Shown here piece after piece: positions 25,796 through 33,697 of a stretch of DNA of 64,000 nucleotides (position 1 is the first letter of the stretch; each line of letters opens with the position of its first letter). Below the pieces are notes generated by a model that was given only the letters and a program-made list of their open reading frames with translations, was not told where the DNA came from and did no database searches. Source of the DNA: Bacteroides intestinalis DSM 17393 (GTDB lineage: Bacteria; Bacteroidota; Bacteroidia; Bacteroidales; Bacteroidaceae); contig NZ_ABJL02000007.1 of the NCBI RefSeq assembly GCF_000172175.1, forward strand, positions 124,001-188,000. The letters are read 5' to 3'. The position numbers and the translations under genes were made by a program.

Positions 25796-26253
25796 ATTCA
25801 CTGGTTCAACTCCTGATAGACTGGGGCTATTTCGGCCTTTTCATCTCCGCTTTACTGGCGGGAAGCATCATTCCGTTCAGTTCAGAGCTGGTAATGATAG
25901 CATTGGTGAAAGTGGGGCTGAATCCTGCCATGTGTGTCCTCTCTGCTACATTGGGGAACACAATAGGCGGTATGACGTGCTACTACATGGGGCGTTTAGG
26001 TAAGATAGACTGGATAGAGAAATATTTTAAAGTAAAAAAGGAGAAAGTAGACAAGATGCAAGCTTTCCTGCAAGGAAAAGGTGCTCTGATGGCTTTCTTT
26101 GCATTCCTGCCTTTTGTGGGCGAGGCAATAGCCATTGCGCTGGGTTTCATGCGCAGCAATGTATGGCTGACTACCTCATCCATGTTTGCCGGAAAGCTGG
26201 TGCGATACATCTTGATGCTGTTGGCATTGCAAGGAGTAATATCAATGTTTTAA
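25780..26253 (+). CDS. DedA/YqaA-family membrane protein
   Basis: A 157-residue inner-membrane protein of the VTT/SNARE-associated type. Visible family features are the N-terminal re-entrant part (LVQLLIDWGYFGLFISALLA), the GSIIPFSSELVMIALV segment and the conserved tail region FAFLPFVGEAIAIALGFMRS. Members of the wider DedA family help flip undecaprenyl phosphate or lipids and sustain the proton gradient; the exact role of short YqaA-type proteins is not settled. The start overlaps the preceding gene by 16 bases and the stop is 5 bases before mnmD. Confidence 0.85.
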   Translation: MDAFVDSLVQLLIDWGYFGLFISALLAGSIIPFSSELVMIALVKVGLNPAMCVLSATLGNTIGGMTCYYMGRLGKIDWIEKYFKVKKEKVDKMQAFLQGKGALMAFFAFLPFVGEAIAIALGFMRSNVWLTTSSMFAGKLVRYILMLLALQGVISMF

Positions 26254-26258
26254 GAGTT

Positions 26259-26969
26259 ATGAAACGAATCATAGAACATACGGAAGATGGAAGTGCAACG
26301 CTGTTTGTACCGGAACTGAATGAACATTACCATTCGGTAAAAGGAGCACGTACAGAATCGCAACACATCTTTATAGATATGGGGCTGAAAGCTTCGGCTG
26401 CGCCCCAGCCGCATGTTCTGGAAATAGGTTTCGGTACCGGGCTGAATACCCTGCTTACACTGGAAGCTGCCGAACAAGAAAAGCGTCCCGTACACTATAC
26501 CGGTATTGAACTTTATCCTCTTGCCTGGGAAGAAGTCGATGCATTGGGATATAGTGACAACCCGCTGTTTAAACAGTTACATACTGCACCATGGGAAGAG
26601 GATGTGAAGATATCCCCGTACTTCACTCTGCGAAAAATACAGGCGGATGCAAACAGTGACAAGGTGTTGGTGATTAGTGATAAACATGATACAACCCACT
26701 CATCACTAATCACTAACACCTTATCACTAAATCCTGATCTCGTTTATTTCGATGCCTTCGCCCCCGAAAAGCAACCTGAAATGTGGAACGAGCAGCTATT
26801 TCACTCACTTTACGTATCTATGAATACAGGGGGCATATTAACGACGTATTGCGCCAAAGGTGTTATCCGCCGTATGTTGCAAGCTGTCGGCTTTCTTGTG
26901 GAGCGCCTTCCGGGGCCTCCGGGTGGAAAACGGGAAATACTGAGAGCAACCAAGAGAACAAACAACTAA
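26259..26969 (+). CDS. mnmD: MnmD, tRNA (5-methylaminomethyl-2-thiouridine)-methyltransferase
   Basis: A 236-residue SAM-dependent enzyme that methylates the aminomethyl group of the modified wobble uridine in tRNA, the job of the N-terminal half of MnmC. The SAM motif is HVLEIGFGTGLNTLL near 78; the family motif PDLVYFDAFAPEKQPEMW is near 160 and LTTYCAKGVIRRML near 192. The upstream frame is open to 26163 within the DedA gene, but homology starts at 26259 (MKRIIEHTEDGS). Residues about 133-157 are encoded by an inverted repeat of 27-base arms that is not part of the normal fold and looks inserted. Confidence 0.88.
   Translation: MKRIIEHTEDGSATLFVPELNEHYHSVKGARTESQHIFIDMGLKASAAPQPHVLEIGFGTGLNTLLTLEAAEQEKRPVHYTGIELYPLAWEEVDALGYSDNPLFKQLHTAPWEEDVKISPYFTLRKIQADANSDKVLVISDKHDTTHSSLITNTLSLNPDLVYFDAFAPEKQPEMWNEQLFHSLYVSMNTGGILTTYCAKGVIRRMLQAVGFLVERLPGPPGGKREILRATKRTNN
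26655..26728. repeat. Long hairpin inside mnmD
   Basis: An arm of 27 bases (agtgacaaggtgttgg and then tgattagtgat, 26655-26681) and its mirror (26702-26728) differ at two positions and enclose a 20-base loop. The arms are built of the same GTGATTA/GTGATAAG heptamer-like units as the intergenic hairpins at 24727 and 32798. The segment keeps the reading frame of mnmD. Confidence 0.9.
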
Positions 26970-27008
26970 GTTATAACGAATATTGGAAACCATAAATATA
27001 ATAAAGAA

Positions 27009-27935
27009 ATGAAACGAACATTCCTGTACATCCTCGCTGCTTTGCTTGCCATGTCTTGCAAGAACAACAGCGTTCAAAATAAGAATGAAGACGATAAACC
27101 CGTCATCACTGTCACCATCGAACCGTTACGCTACTTCACCGAAGCCATTGCAGGAGATAACTTCAACGTTGTCAGCATGGTACCCAAAGGTAGCAGTCCG
27201 GAAACGTACGATCCTACTCCGCAACAACTTGTCGATCTTGCCAAGAGTAAAGCTTACTTCCGCATCGGTTATATCGGTTTTGAACAAACCTGGATGGATA
27301 AGCTGACAGATAATGCGCCACATTTGCAGTTCTTCGACACTTCCCGCGGTATCGATTTGATTTTTGATTCCTCTCACGTCCACCACCATCACGGCGACGA
27401 CGAAGCGCATGCCCACGATTCTATCCAGGAAGATGAACACCACATCCTCGGTGTAGAACCACATATCTGGAGTTCCGCTTACAACGCGCAAATTATTGCC
27501 GGAAATATTGTAAACGCCCTGTGCACCATCGACAAGAATAATGAAGAAACTTACATGGAGCGTTATAAAAACCTCTGTAATCAGATAGAACATACCGACA
27601 GCCTTATCTGCCATATGCTTTCTGCCCCCAATGCGGACCGTGCCTTTATGATTTATCATCCGGCATTGTCCTACTTTGCACGCGACTACGGTTTACATCA
27701 GATTTCTATTGAAGAAGATGGAAAAGAGCCCTCTCCCTCCCATCTCAAAAACCTGATAGATACCTGCAAGGAGGAAAAGGTACGCGTCATCTTCGTACAA
27801 CCTGAATTCGACCGCCGCAATGCAGAAATCATAGCTAAACAAACAGGTACGAAGGTAGTTCCTATCAATCCGCTTTCTTACGATTGGGAAGAAGAGATGT
27901 TGAACATTGCCAGGGAACTGGTCGTTAAGAAGTAA
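27009..27935 (+). CDS. znuA: Zinc ABC transporter substrate-binding lipoprotein (ZnuA-like)
   Basis: A 308-residue cluster A-1 metal-binding protein held by a lipoprotein signal (C17 in LAMSC). Family markers are VSMVPKGSSPETYDPTPQQL near 58, a His/Asp-rich mobile loop (HVHHHHGDDEAHAHDS near 122) that collects zinc, EPHIWSS near 153, YHPALSYFARDYGL near 216 and VQPEFDRRNAE near 260. In most ZnuA proteins the first ligand is a His in a PHxYEP motif; here that place is Glu (SPETYDP), so the metal site uses Glu or another residue. The ATPase follows 27 bases later; no permease gene is in the window. Confidence 0.88.
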   Translation: MKRTFLYILAALLAMSCKNNSVQNKNEDDKPVITVTIEPLRYFTEAIAGDNFNVVSMVPKGSSPETYDPTPQQLVDLAKSKAYFRIGYIGFEQTWMDKLTDNAPHLQFFDTSRGIDLIFDSSHVHHHHGDDEAHAHDSIQEDEHHILGVEPHIWSSAYNAQIIAGNIVNALCTIDKNNEETYMERYKNLCNQIEHTDSLICHMLSAPNADRAFMIYHPALSYFARDYGLHQISIEEDGKEPSPSHLKNLIDTCKEEKVRVIFVQPEFDRRNAEIIAKQTGTKVVPINPLSYDWEEEMLNIARELVVKK

Positions 27936-27962
27936 TCGGAGACTGTAAAATAGAGTAAAGAA

Positions 27963-28814
27963 ATGAATACGCCCCTTATCGAAATAAAAAATCTCAGCGC
28001 CGGTTATGATAGCCGTACAGTGCTGCGTAATGTAAACCTCACCGTTTACGACCGGGATTTTCTAGGCATCATCGGCCCCAACGGTGGCGGAAAAACAACG
28101 CTCATCAAGTGTATTCTCGGCCTGCTGAAACCTACAACAGGAGAAATCTTATATAGAGTTACAACAGCCTCGAACAATAATCCGGCATTCCTTGACAACA
28201 GCGCAACCAACTCTCAATTCTCAACTCTCAACTCTCAATTCTCCATGGGGTATTTGCCTCAATACAATAGCATTGACCGTAAATTTCCTATAACAGTGGA
28301 AGAAGTGATTCTTTCAGGACTCAGTTCACAAAAGTCACTGATTTCACGCTTCACTGCGACGCATCGGGAAAAAGCCCGGCAAGTGATTGCCCGCATGGGA
28401 TTGGAAGGTCTGGAAAAACGTGCTATCGGTGCATTGAGTGGCGGACAATTGCAACGTGCCCTACTGGGACGTGCCATCATTTCCGATCCTGCACTTGTTG
28501 TCCTCGACGAACCCAGTACGTATATAGACAAACGCTTCGAAGCCCGGCTTTACGAATTGCTGGCTGAAATTAACCATGATTGCGCTATCATTCTTGTTAG
28601 CCATGACATCGGCACAGTGCTGCAACAGGTGAAATCCATCGCTTGCGTGAATGAGACGCTGGATTACCATCCCGATACGGGTGTAAGCGAAGAATGGCTG
28701 GAACGGAACTTCAATTGCCCGATAGAACTGCTGGGACATGGAGCTCTGCCGCATCGCATATTGGCGGAACATAAGCACGGAGATGAATGTGGATGTTGTA
28801 ACTGCAAACATTGA
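27963..28814 (+). CDS. Metal ABC transporter ATP-binding protein (ZnuC-like)
   Basis: A 283-residue ATPase that drives metal uptake with ZnuA and a permease. Walker A is GPNGGGKTT (36-44), the Q-loop is YLPQYNS near 97, the signature is ALSGGQLQRALLGRAI near 159, Walker B is LVVLDEPST near 179 and the H-loop is VSHDIGT. The C-terminus ends with His/Cys residues (HKHGDECGCCNCKH) that may bind zinc. Residues about 63-93 are an extra segment between Walker A and the Q-loop, partly encoded by five tandem heptamers (28209-28243). The partner permease is absent here, so it is encoded elsewhere. Confidence 0.88.
   Translation: MNTPLIEIKNLSAGYDSRTVLRNVNLTVYDRDFLGIIGPNGGGKTTLIKCILGLLKPTTGEILYRVTTASNNNPAFLDNSATNSQFSTLNSQFSMGYLPQYNSIDRKFPITVEEVILSGLSSQKSLISRFTATHREKARQVIARMGLEGLEKRAIGALSGGQLQRALLGRAIISDPALVVLDEPSTYIDKRFEARLYELLAEINHDCAIILVSHDIGTVLQQVKSIACVNETLDYHPDTGVSEEWLERNFNCPIELLGHGALPHRILAEHKHGDECGCCNCKH
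28209..28243. repeat. Five tandem heptamers within the ABC ATPase gene
   Basis: aactctc, aattctc, aactctc, aactctc, aattctc follow each other without gaps. They encode NSQFSTLNSQFS. Such AATTCTC repeats are normally intergenic. Confidence 0.9.
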
Positions 28815-29130
28815 AAAGAACAGGGAAGAATACAAATCATTACCAGAACAAGTACAAAAATAGTGTTTTGCACATATTTCAAACAAAGTTATACATAGAT
28901 GTATTATACATGAATGTATAATTTGTATATTTATCTTTGGAATCAAGCCTTGAATTATGCTCATTATGGATAAGAAATGGAGCAAATGATTAAGCGGTAC
29001 TATCAAAAGCGAACTGATAAATCATCATTTCATTCCTATCCGCACAGAAATGAACTAAAGATCGCTGATGGTTTTTTTATTAATTTACTGATAATCAACA
29101 AATAGCATTTACCGACTGTTTATTGTAAAA
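28815..29130. promoter_or_regulatory. Intergenic region with overlapping palindromes and an orphan promoter
   Basis: ATACATAGATGTAT (28891-28904) and ATTATACAT-GA-ATGTATAAT (28903-28922) overlap and look like operator sites. TATCTTTG at 28932-28939 fits the -7 consensus just after them. Only tiny frames follow: 10 codons at 28957 and 39 codons at 28986-29105 (MIKRYYQKRTDKSS...). The latter may be a decayed gene start; I do not recognise it. The 22-bp array begins at 29131. Confidence 0.45.
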
Positions 29131-29262
29131 TGTAAAAGCATTTACCGCCGTATGTAACGGCTTTTACTCCTTATTGTAACGACCTTTACCGCGGCATGTA
29201 ACGGTCTTTACCGCGGTATGTAAATGGAGTTACCGTGTGGAGTGAACAAAGTTACCATTTGG
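29131..29262. repeat. 22-bp tandem array, six units (array 4)
   Basis: Units start at 29131, 29153, 29175, 29197, 29219 and 29241. The pattern is tgtaacgg, three variable bases, then ttaccgcggta; the last unit is degenerate. Arms gtaa/ttac within and across units are self-complementary, and taccgcggta is a perfect palindrome at a unit border. The array lies about 110 bases upstream of the promoter of the DUF2723 gene. Confidence 0.92.
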
Positions 29263-29351
29263 GGTAAACTGAATTTTCATGAAACTTTTATCTACCAAAA
29301 ATCAATGTATATCTTTTAACCTATCCTAATAAATATGCATTACTTCCACAG

Positions 29352-29377
29352 TTTTAGCAGTTAAATCACTATATTTG
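29352..29377 (+). promoter_or_regulatory. Promoter of the DUF2723 gene
   Basis: TATATTTG at 29370-29377 fits the -7 consensus TAnnTTTG; a T-rich stretch (TTTT) lies at 29352-29355, a little close for a standard -33. The start would be near 29384, about 50 bases before the ATG at 29436. Confidence 0.6.
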
Positions 29378-29435
29378 CGCCCGTATACGCTAAAATACAG
29401 AGATATAACTTAAAAACATAACGAATTATTTCCGA

Positions 29436-32400
29436 ATGAAACAGTACAGAACCATAAACAACCTCGTAGGTTGGATTACTTTCATCATTGCAGCAACGGT
29501 CTACTGCATGACTATAGAACCGACTGCAAGCTTTTGGGACTGCCCGGAGTTTATCACTACCGGCTACAAACTGGAAGTAGGACACCCACCCGGAGCACCT
29601 TTCTTCATGCTGGTAGCCAACCTCTTTTCACAATTTGCTTCAGATCCGAGCACCGTTGCTAAAATGGTGAATTATATGAGTGCACTGATGAGTGGCGCTT
29701 GTATTCTGTTCCTGTTCTGGAGCATCACGCATCTGGTACGCAAACTTGTGGCTACAGATGAAAATAATATTACTAAAGGACAGTTGATTACCATCATGGG
29801 TAGCGGCCTGGTAGGTGCACTGGCATATACATTCAGTGATACTTTCTGGTTCAGTGCCGTTGAAGGTGAAGTTTATGCATTCTCTTCTCTCTTCACAGCC
29901 GTTGTATTCTGGCTGATACTGAAATGGGAAGATGTGGCTAACGAACCGCACAGCGACCGTTGGCTTATCTTGATCGCATATCTGACCGGATTGAGTATTG
30001 GTGTACACTTGCTGAACTTGCTTTGTTTACCCGCCATCGTACTGGTTTACTACTACAAAAAAGTGCCAAACGCAAATGCCAAAGGCTCATTGCTGGCATT
30101 ACTTGCTTCCGGCATTTTAGTAGCTGTCGTACTCTATGGTATGGTACCGGGTATTGTAAAAGTAGGCGGCTGGTTCGAACTGTTCTTCGTAAATACGTTA
30201 GGAATGTCCTTCAACAGTGGTGTAATGGTTTATATCATTGTGCTGGCAGGCTCCATTATCTGGGGTATATACGAAAGCTACACGGAGAAAAACAAGATGC
30301 GCATGGCCATCTCCTTCGTGTTGACTATCGCCCTGTTGGGTATCCCATTCTACGGACACGGAACAAGTGCTGTAGTAATAGGTATTATAGTTATCGCTTT
30401 CCTGTTCTTCTATCTCAGCCCGAAGATGCAGGCAAGCATGAAAGAGAAATATCGCATTTCCGCGCGTACGCTGAACACATCATTGCTTTGTACAATGATG
30501 ATCGTCATCGGATATTCTTCTTATGCCATCATCGTGATCCGCTCTACAGCCAATACGCCGATGGACCAGAACTCACCTGAAGATATCTTCACGCTGGGTG
30601 AATATCTGGGACGCGAACAATACGGAACCCGTCCGTTGTTCTACGGACAAGCATTCTCTTCTAAAGTTGCCCTCGATGTAAAAGACGGTTATTGCGAACC
30701 ACGCGTTTCATACAGTGGTACCAAATTTATCCGCAAAGAAAAAGCTACGCCCGATGAAAAGGATAGCTATATCGAAATTCCCGGACGTATCGAATACGAA
30801 TATGCTCAGAACATGCTTTTCCCGCGCATGTACAGCAGTCAGCACGCCAGGGAATATCAAGCTTGGGTAGACATAAAAGGTAATGACATTCCTTACGACC
30901 AATGCGGACAAATGGTGATGGTGAATATGCCTACACAGTGGGAAAATATCAAGTTCTTCTTCACCTATCAGCTCAACTGGATGTATTGGCGCTATTTCAT
31001 GTGGAACTTCGCCGGACGCCAGAACGATCTGCAGGGTAGTGGAGAAATAGAACATGGCAACTGGATCACAGGAATTTCGTTCATCGATAACTTCCTGGTA
31101 GGCGACCAAAGCCTGTTGCCACAAGAGTTGCAAAACAATAAGGGACACAACGTCTTCTACTGTCTGCCTTTGTTGCTCGGTATCATTGGCCTGTTATGGC
31201 AGGCATACCGTGGACAAAAGGGCATCCAGCAATTCTGGGTGGTGTTCTTCCTATTCTTTATGACGGGTATCGCCATTGTGCTCTACCTGAACCAGACACC
31301 GAGTCAGCCGCGTGAACGTGACTATGCATATGCCGGGTCGTTCTATGCCTTTGCCATCTGGATAGGTATGGGTGTGGCAGGTATTGTCCGTCTGTTGCAG
31401 CATTATGCCAAGATGAAAGAACTTCCCGCCGCAACTCTGGTATCTGTTGTCTGCCTGCTTGTCCCCATACAGATGGCAAGCCAGACATGGGATGACCACG
31501 ATCGCAGCGACCGCTATCTGGCACGTGACTTTGGTCAGAACTACCTGATGTCTCTGCAAGAAACCGGTAATCCGATTATCTTCACCAACGGTGATAACGA
31601 TACATTCCCCTTATGGTACAATCAGGAGACAGAAGGTTTCCGTACAGATGCACGTACCTGTAACCTCAGCTACTTGCAAACGGACTGGTACATCGATCAG
31701 ATGAAACGTCCTGCCTACGACTCTCCGTCACTGCCCATCACTTGGGACCGTATGGAGTATGTAGAAGGAACTAACGAATACATCCCTGTACAGCCTGATT
31801 ATAAAAAGAGCATCGACGCCCTCTATGCTGAGGCTGAAAAGCAGGCACTGAACGGTAACCCTGAAGCATTGGTAAATGTGAAGAAAGAATTCGGAGAAAA
31901 TCCGTACGAACTTCAGAACATCCTGAAATACTGGGTACGCAGCAAGAATGATGACCTTAAGGTGATTCCTACAGACAGCATCGTGATGAAGGTGGACAAG
32001 GAAGCTGTACGCCGCAGTGGTATGATGATACCGGGTGACAGTATCCCCGACTATATGCACATTTCACTGAAAGGTAAACGTGCCCTCTATAAGAGCGAAC
32101 TGATGATGCTTGAAATGCTGGCTGAAGCCAATTGGGAACGTCCTATCTATATGGCAGTCAGCGTAGGTACGGAAAACCACCTTGGCATGGGCAACCACTT
32201 CGTCCAGGAAGGTCTGACTTACCGCTTCACTCCGTTTGATACTGAAAAAACAGGTGTCAAGTTGGATAGCGAAAAAATGTACGACAACCTGATGAACAAG
32301 TTCAAATTCGGTGGAATTGATAAGGAAGGTATCTATATTGATGAGAATGCTATGCGTATGTGTTATTCTCATCGTCGTATCTTCTCACAACTCATTGGCC

Positions 32401-32780
32401 AGTTGATACGCGAAGGCAAGACGGATAAGGCTAAAGCAGCCTTGGAGTACGCCGAGAAGATGATTCCTGCCTATAACGTACCTTATGACTGGCAAAATGG
32501 TGCTATGCAAATGGCAGAAGCATACTATCAGTTGGGTGAAAAAGAGAAAGGCGACAACATCATGAAGGCACTTGCCGATAAAGCTGTGGAATACCTCACA
32601 TGGTATCTGAGTCTGGATGACCAACGCTTTGCAATGTCCAGCCATGAAGTTGTTGACTATCAACTGCCTATCCTCAGCACAGAAGTTAAACTCATGCAGA
32701 AGTATAACTCAGAATTGGCTCCCGTATACGACAGCAAGCTGAACGAGCTATATCAAATGTGTGTTGACCGGATGAAATAA
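29436..32780 (+). CDS. DUF2723 membrane protein, O-mannosyltransferase-like
   Basis: A 1114-residue inner-membrane protein. The N-terminal 700 residues have about a dozen transmembrane helices. The conserved DUF2723 motif is near 27-55 (TASFWDCPEFITTGYKLE, then GHPPGAPFF), with the acidic residue expected for GT-C glycosyltransferases. The C-terminal part (about 700-1114) is soluble and ends in TPR-like helices (AYYQLGEKEKGDNIMKALAD). Human TMEM260, an O-mannosyltransferase, belongs to the same family, and Bacteroides O-glycosylates many exported proteins, so a role in protein or lipid glycosylation is likely; the sugar is unknown. It is followed by a deacetylase gene after a hairpin. Confidence 0.85.
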   Translation: MKQYRTINNLVGWITFIIAATVYCMTIEPTASFWDCPEFITTGYKLEVGHPPGAPFFMLVANLFSQFASDPSTVAKMVNYMSALMSGACILFLFWSITHLVRKLVATDENNITKGQLITIMGSGLVGALAYTFSDTFWFSAVEGEVYAFSSLFTAVVFWLILKWEDVANEPHSDRWLILIAYLTGLSIGVHLLNLLCLPAIVLVYYYKKVPNANAKGSLLALLASGILVAVVLYGMVPGIVKVGGWFELFFVNTLGMSFNSGVMVYIIVLAGSIIWGIYESYTEKNKMRMAISFVLTIALLGIPFYGHGTSAVVIGIIVIAFLFFYLSPKMQASMKEKYRISARTLNTSLLCTMMIVIGYSSYAIIVIRSTANTPMDQNSPEDIFTLGEYLGREQYGTRPLFYGQAFSSKVALDVKDGYCEPRVSYSGTKFIRKEKATPDEKDSYIEIPGRIEYEYAQNMLFPRMYSSQHAREYQAWVDIKGNDIPYDQCGQMVMVNMPTQWENIKFFFTYQLNWMYWRYFMWNFAGRQNDLQGSGEIEHGNWITGISFIDNFLVGDQSLLPQELQNNKGHNVFYCLPLLLGIIGLLWQAYRGQKGIQQFWVVFFLFFMTGIAIVLYLNQTPSQPRERDYAYAGSFYAFAIWIGMGVAGIVRLLQHYAKMKELPAATLVSVVCLLVPIQMASQTWDDHDRSDRYLARDFGQNYLMSLQETGNPIIFTNGDNDTFPLWYNQETEGFRTDARTCNLSYLQTDWYIDQMKRPAYDSPSLPITWDRMEYVEGTNEYIPVQPDYKKSIDALYAEAEKQALNGNPEALVNVKKEFGENPYELQNILKYWVRSKNDDLKVIPTDSIVMKVDKEAVRRSGMMIPGDSIPDYMHISLKGKRALYKSELMMLEMLAEANWERPIYMAVSVGTENHLGMGNHFVQEGLTYRFTPFDTEKTGVKLDSEKMYDNLMNKFKFGGIDKEGIYIDENAMRMCYSHRRIFSQLIGQLIREGKTDKAKAALEYAEKMIPAYNVPYDWQNGAMQMAEAYYQLGEKEKGDNIMKALADKAVEYLTWYLSLDDQRFAMSSHEVVDYQLPILSTEVKLMQKYNSELAPVYDSKLNELYQMCVDRMK

Positions 32781-32797
32781 AGTTATTAGCAGATAGT

Positions 32798-32848
32798 GAT
32801 TAGTGATTAGCGACTGTAGCCCCCACTGCTAATCGCTAATCACTAATC
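32798..32848. repeat. GTGATTA-type hairpin after the DUF2723 gene
   Basis: gattagtgattagcga (32798-32813) and tcgctaatcactaatc (32833-32848) form a perfect 16-base stem with a 19-base loop. The arms are heptamer-like repeats. A third stretch of related repeats (ctaactac/ctaaccgc) follows to 32884. It can act as a terminator or processing site. Confidence 0.85.
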
Positions 32849-32888
32849 ATATAAATCCCTAACTACTAACCGCTAACTACTAACAATC

Positions 32889-33503
32889 GTGTTTATAGAA
32901 CAACCTCCTGAGTTTGTCCGAAAGTTATATCCCGGTGCCATCTGGCGAATGGATCCGAACGAAAAAGCCGTCTACCTGACTTTTGATGATGGCCCTATTC
33001 CCGAAGTAACCCCTTGGGTACTTGAATTATTGGATAAACACAATATTAAAGCCACCTTCTTCATGGTGGGAGACAATATACGTAAGCATCCTGATGTATT
33101 TCAGATGGTAATAGACCGAGGACACCGCATTGGCAACCATACTTTCAATCATATTCGCGGATTTGAGTATTTGTCTGATAATTACCTTGCCAATACAGAC
33201 AAAGCAAATGAACTAATGAAAACAGACCTCTTCCGCCCACCACACGGGCATATGCGTTGGGGGCAATATTTCGTATTAAAAAGACGCTATAAAATCGTAA
33301 TGTGGGATTTGGTAACCCGTGATTACAGTAAGAAGTTACGTGGTCCGCAAGTACTTGCCAATGTGATGAGATATGCAAGAAATGGCTCTATTATCACTTT
33401 CCATGATTCATTAAAATCCTGGAATAACGGAAACCTGCAATATGCATTGCCACGGACACTTGATTTTCTGGAAGAAGAAGGGTACGAGTTTAAGTTATTG
33501 TAA
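32889..33503 (+). CDS. Polysaccharide deacetylase (NodB, CE4) family
   Basis: A 204-residue metal-dependent deacetylase. NodB motifs are in order: TFDDGP with D33/D34, HTFNH with H84 and H88 as metal ligands, FRPPHGH at 115-121 (catalytic R116), and MWDLVTRDYS near 140; the last motif, ITFHDS, holds the final histidine near 170. The protein has no signal peptide, so a cytoplasmic or membrane-edge substrate is likely, for example an N-acetylated sugar on a lipid carrier or peptidoglycan precursor. The start codon is GTG at 32889. It is transcribed with or after the DUF2723 gene and ends at a convergent terminator. Confidence 0.88.
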   Translation: MFIEQPPEFVRKLYPGAIWRMDPNEKAVYLTFDDGPIPEVTPWVLELLDKHNIKATFFMVGDNIRKHPDVFQMVIDRGHRIGNHTFNHIRGFEYLSDNYLANTDKANELMKTDLFRPPHGHMRWGQYFVLKRRYKIVMWDLVTRDYSKKLRGPQVLANVMRYARNGSIITFHDSLKSWNNGNLQYALPRTLDFLEEEGYEFKLL

Positions 33504-33534
33504 TCCCAATTACATAGTTATATAAGAAATGAAG

Positions 33535-33667
33535 GTGTGTCAAAATAGGATTAGAACACAAATTACACAAATAATATTTTTTTTAGACTTCTGATAATCA
33601 GAGCTTATCTGATTGGTTATTTGCGTAATTTGTGTAATTTGCGTTCTTTTATTCAGTTTTGACACAC
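33535..33667. repeat. Large inverted repeat between convergent genes
   Basis: gtgtgtcaaaa at 33535 mirrors ttttgacacac ending at 33667, and inside it agaacacaaattacacaaat mirrors atttgtgtaatttgcgttct with one extra repeat unit on the right. The arms total about 40 pairs. It serves as a two-way terminator between the deacetylase and the DUF4861 gene, and resembles a MITE-sized palindromic element. Confidence 0.85.
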
Positions 33668-33697
33668 TCTCATTTTTATTCTCTATACAGTATCCGA

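Noticed and set aside
5483..29262. The 22-bp arrays as CRISPR loci
   Set aside because: Units follow each other with no unique spacers, and no cas gene is in the window.
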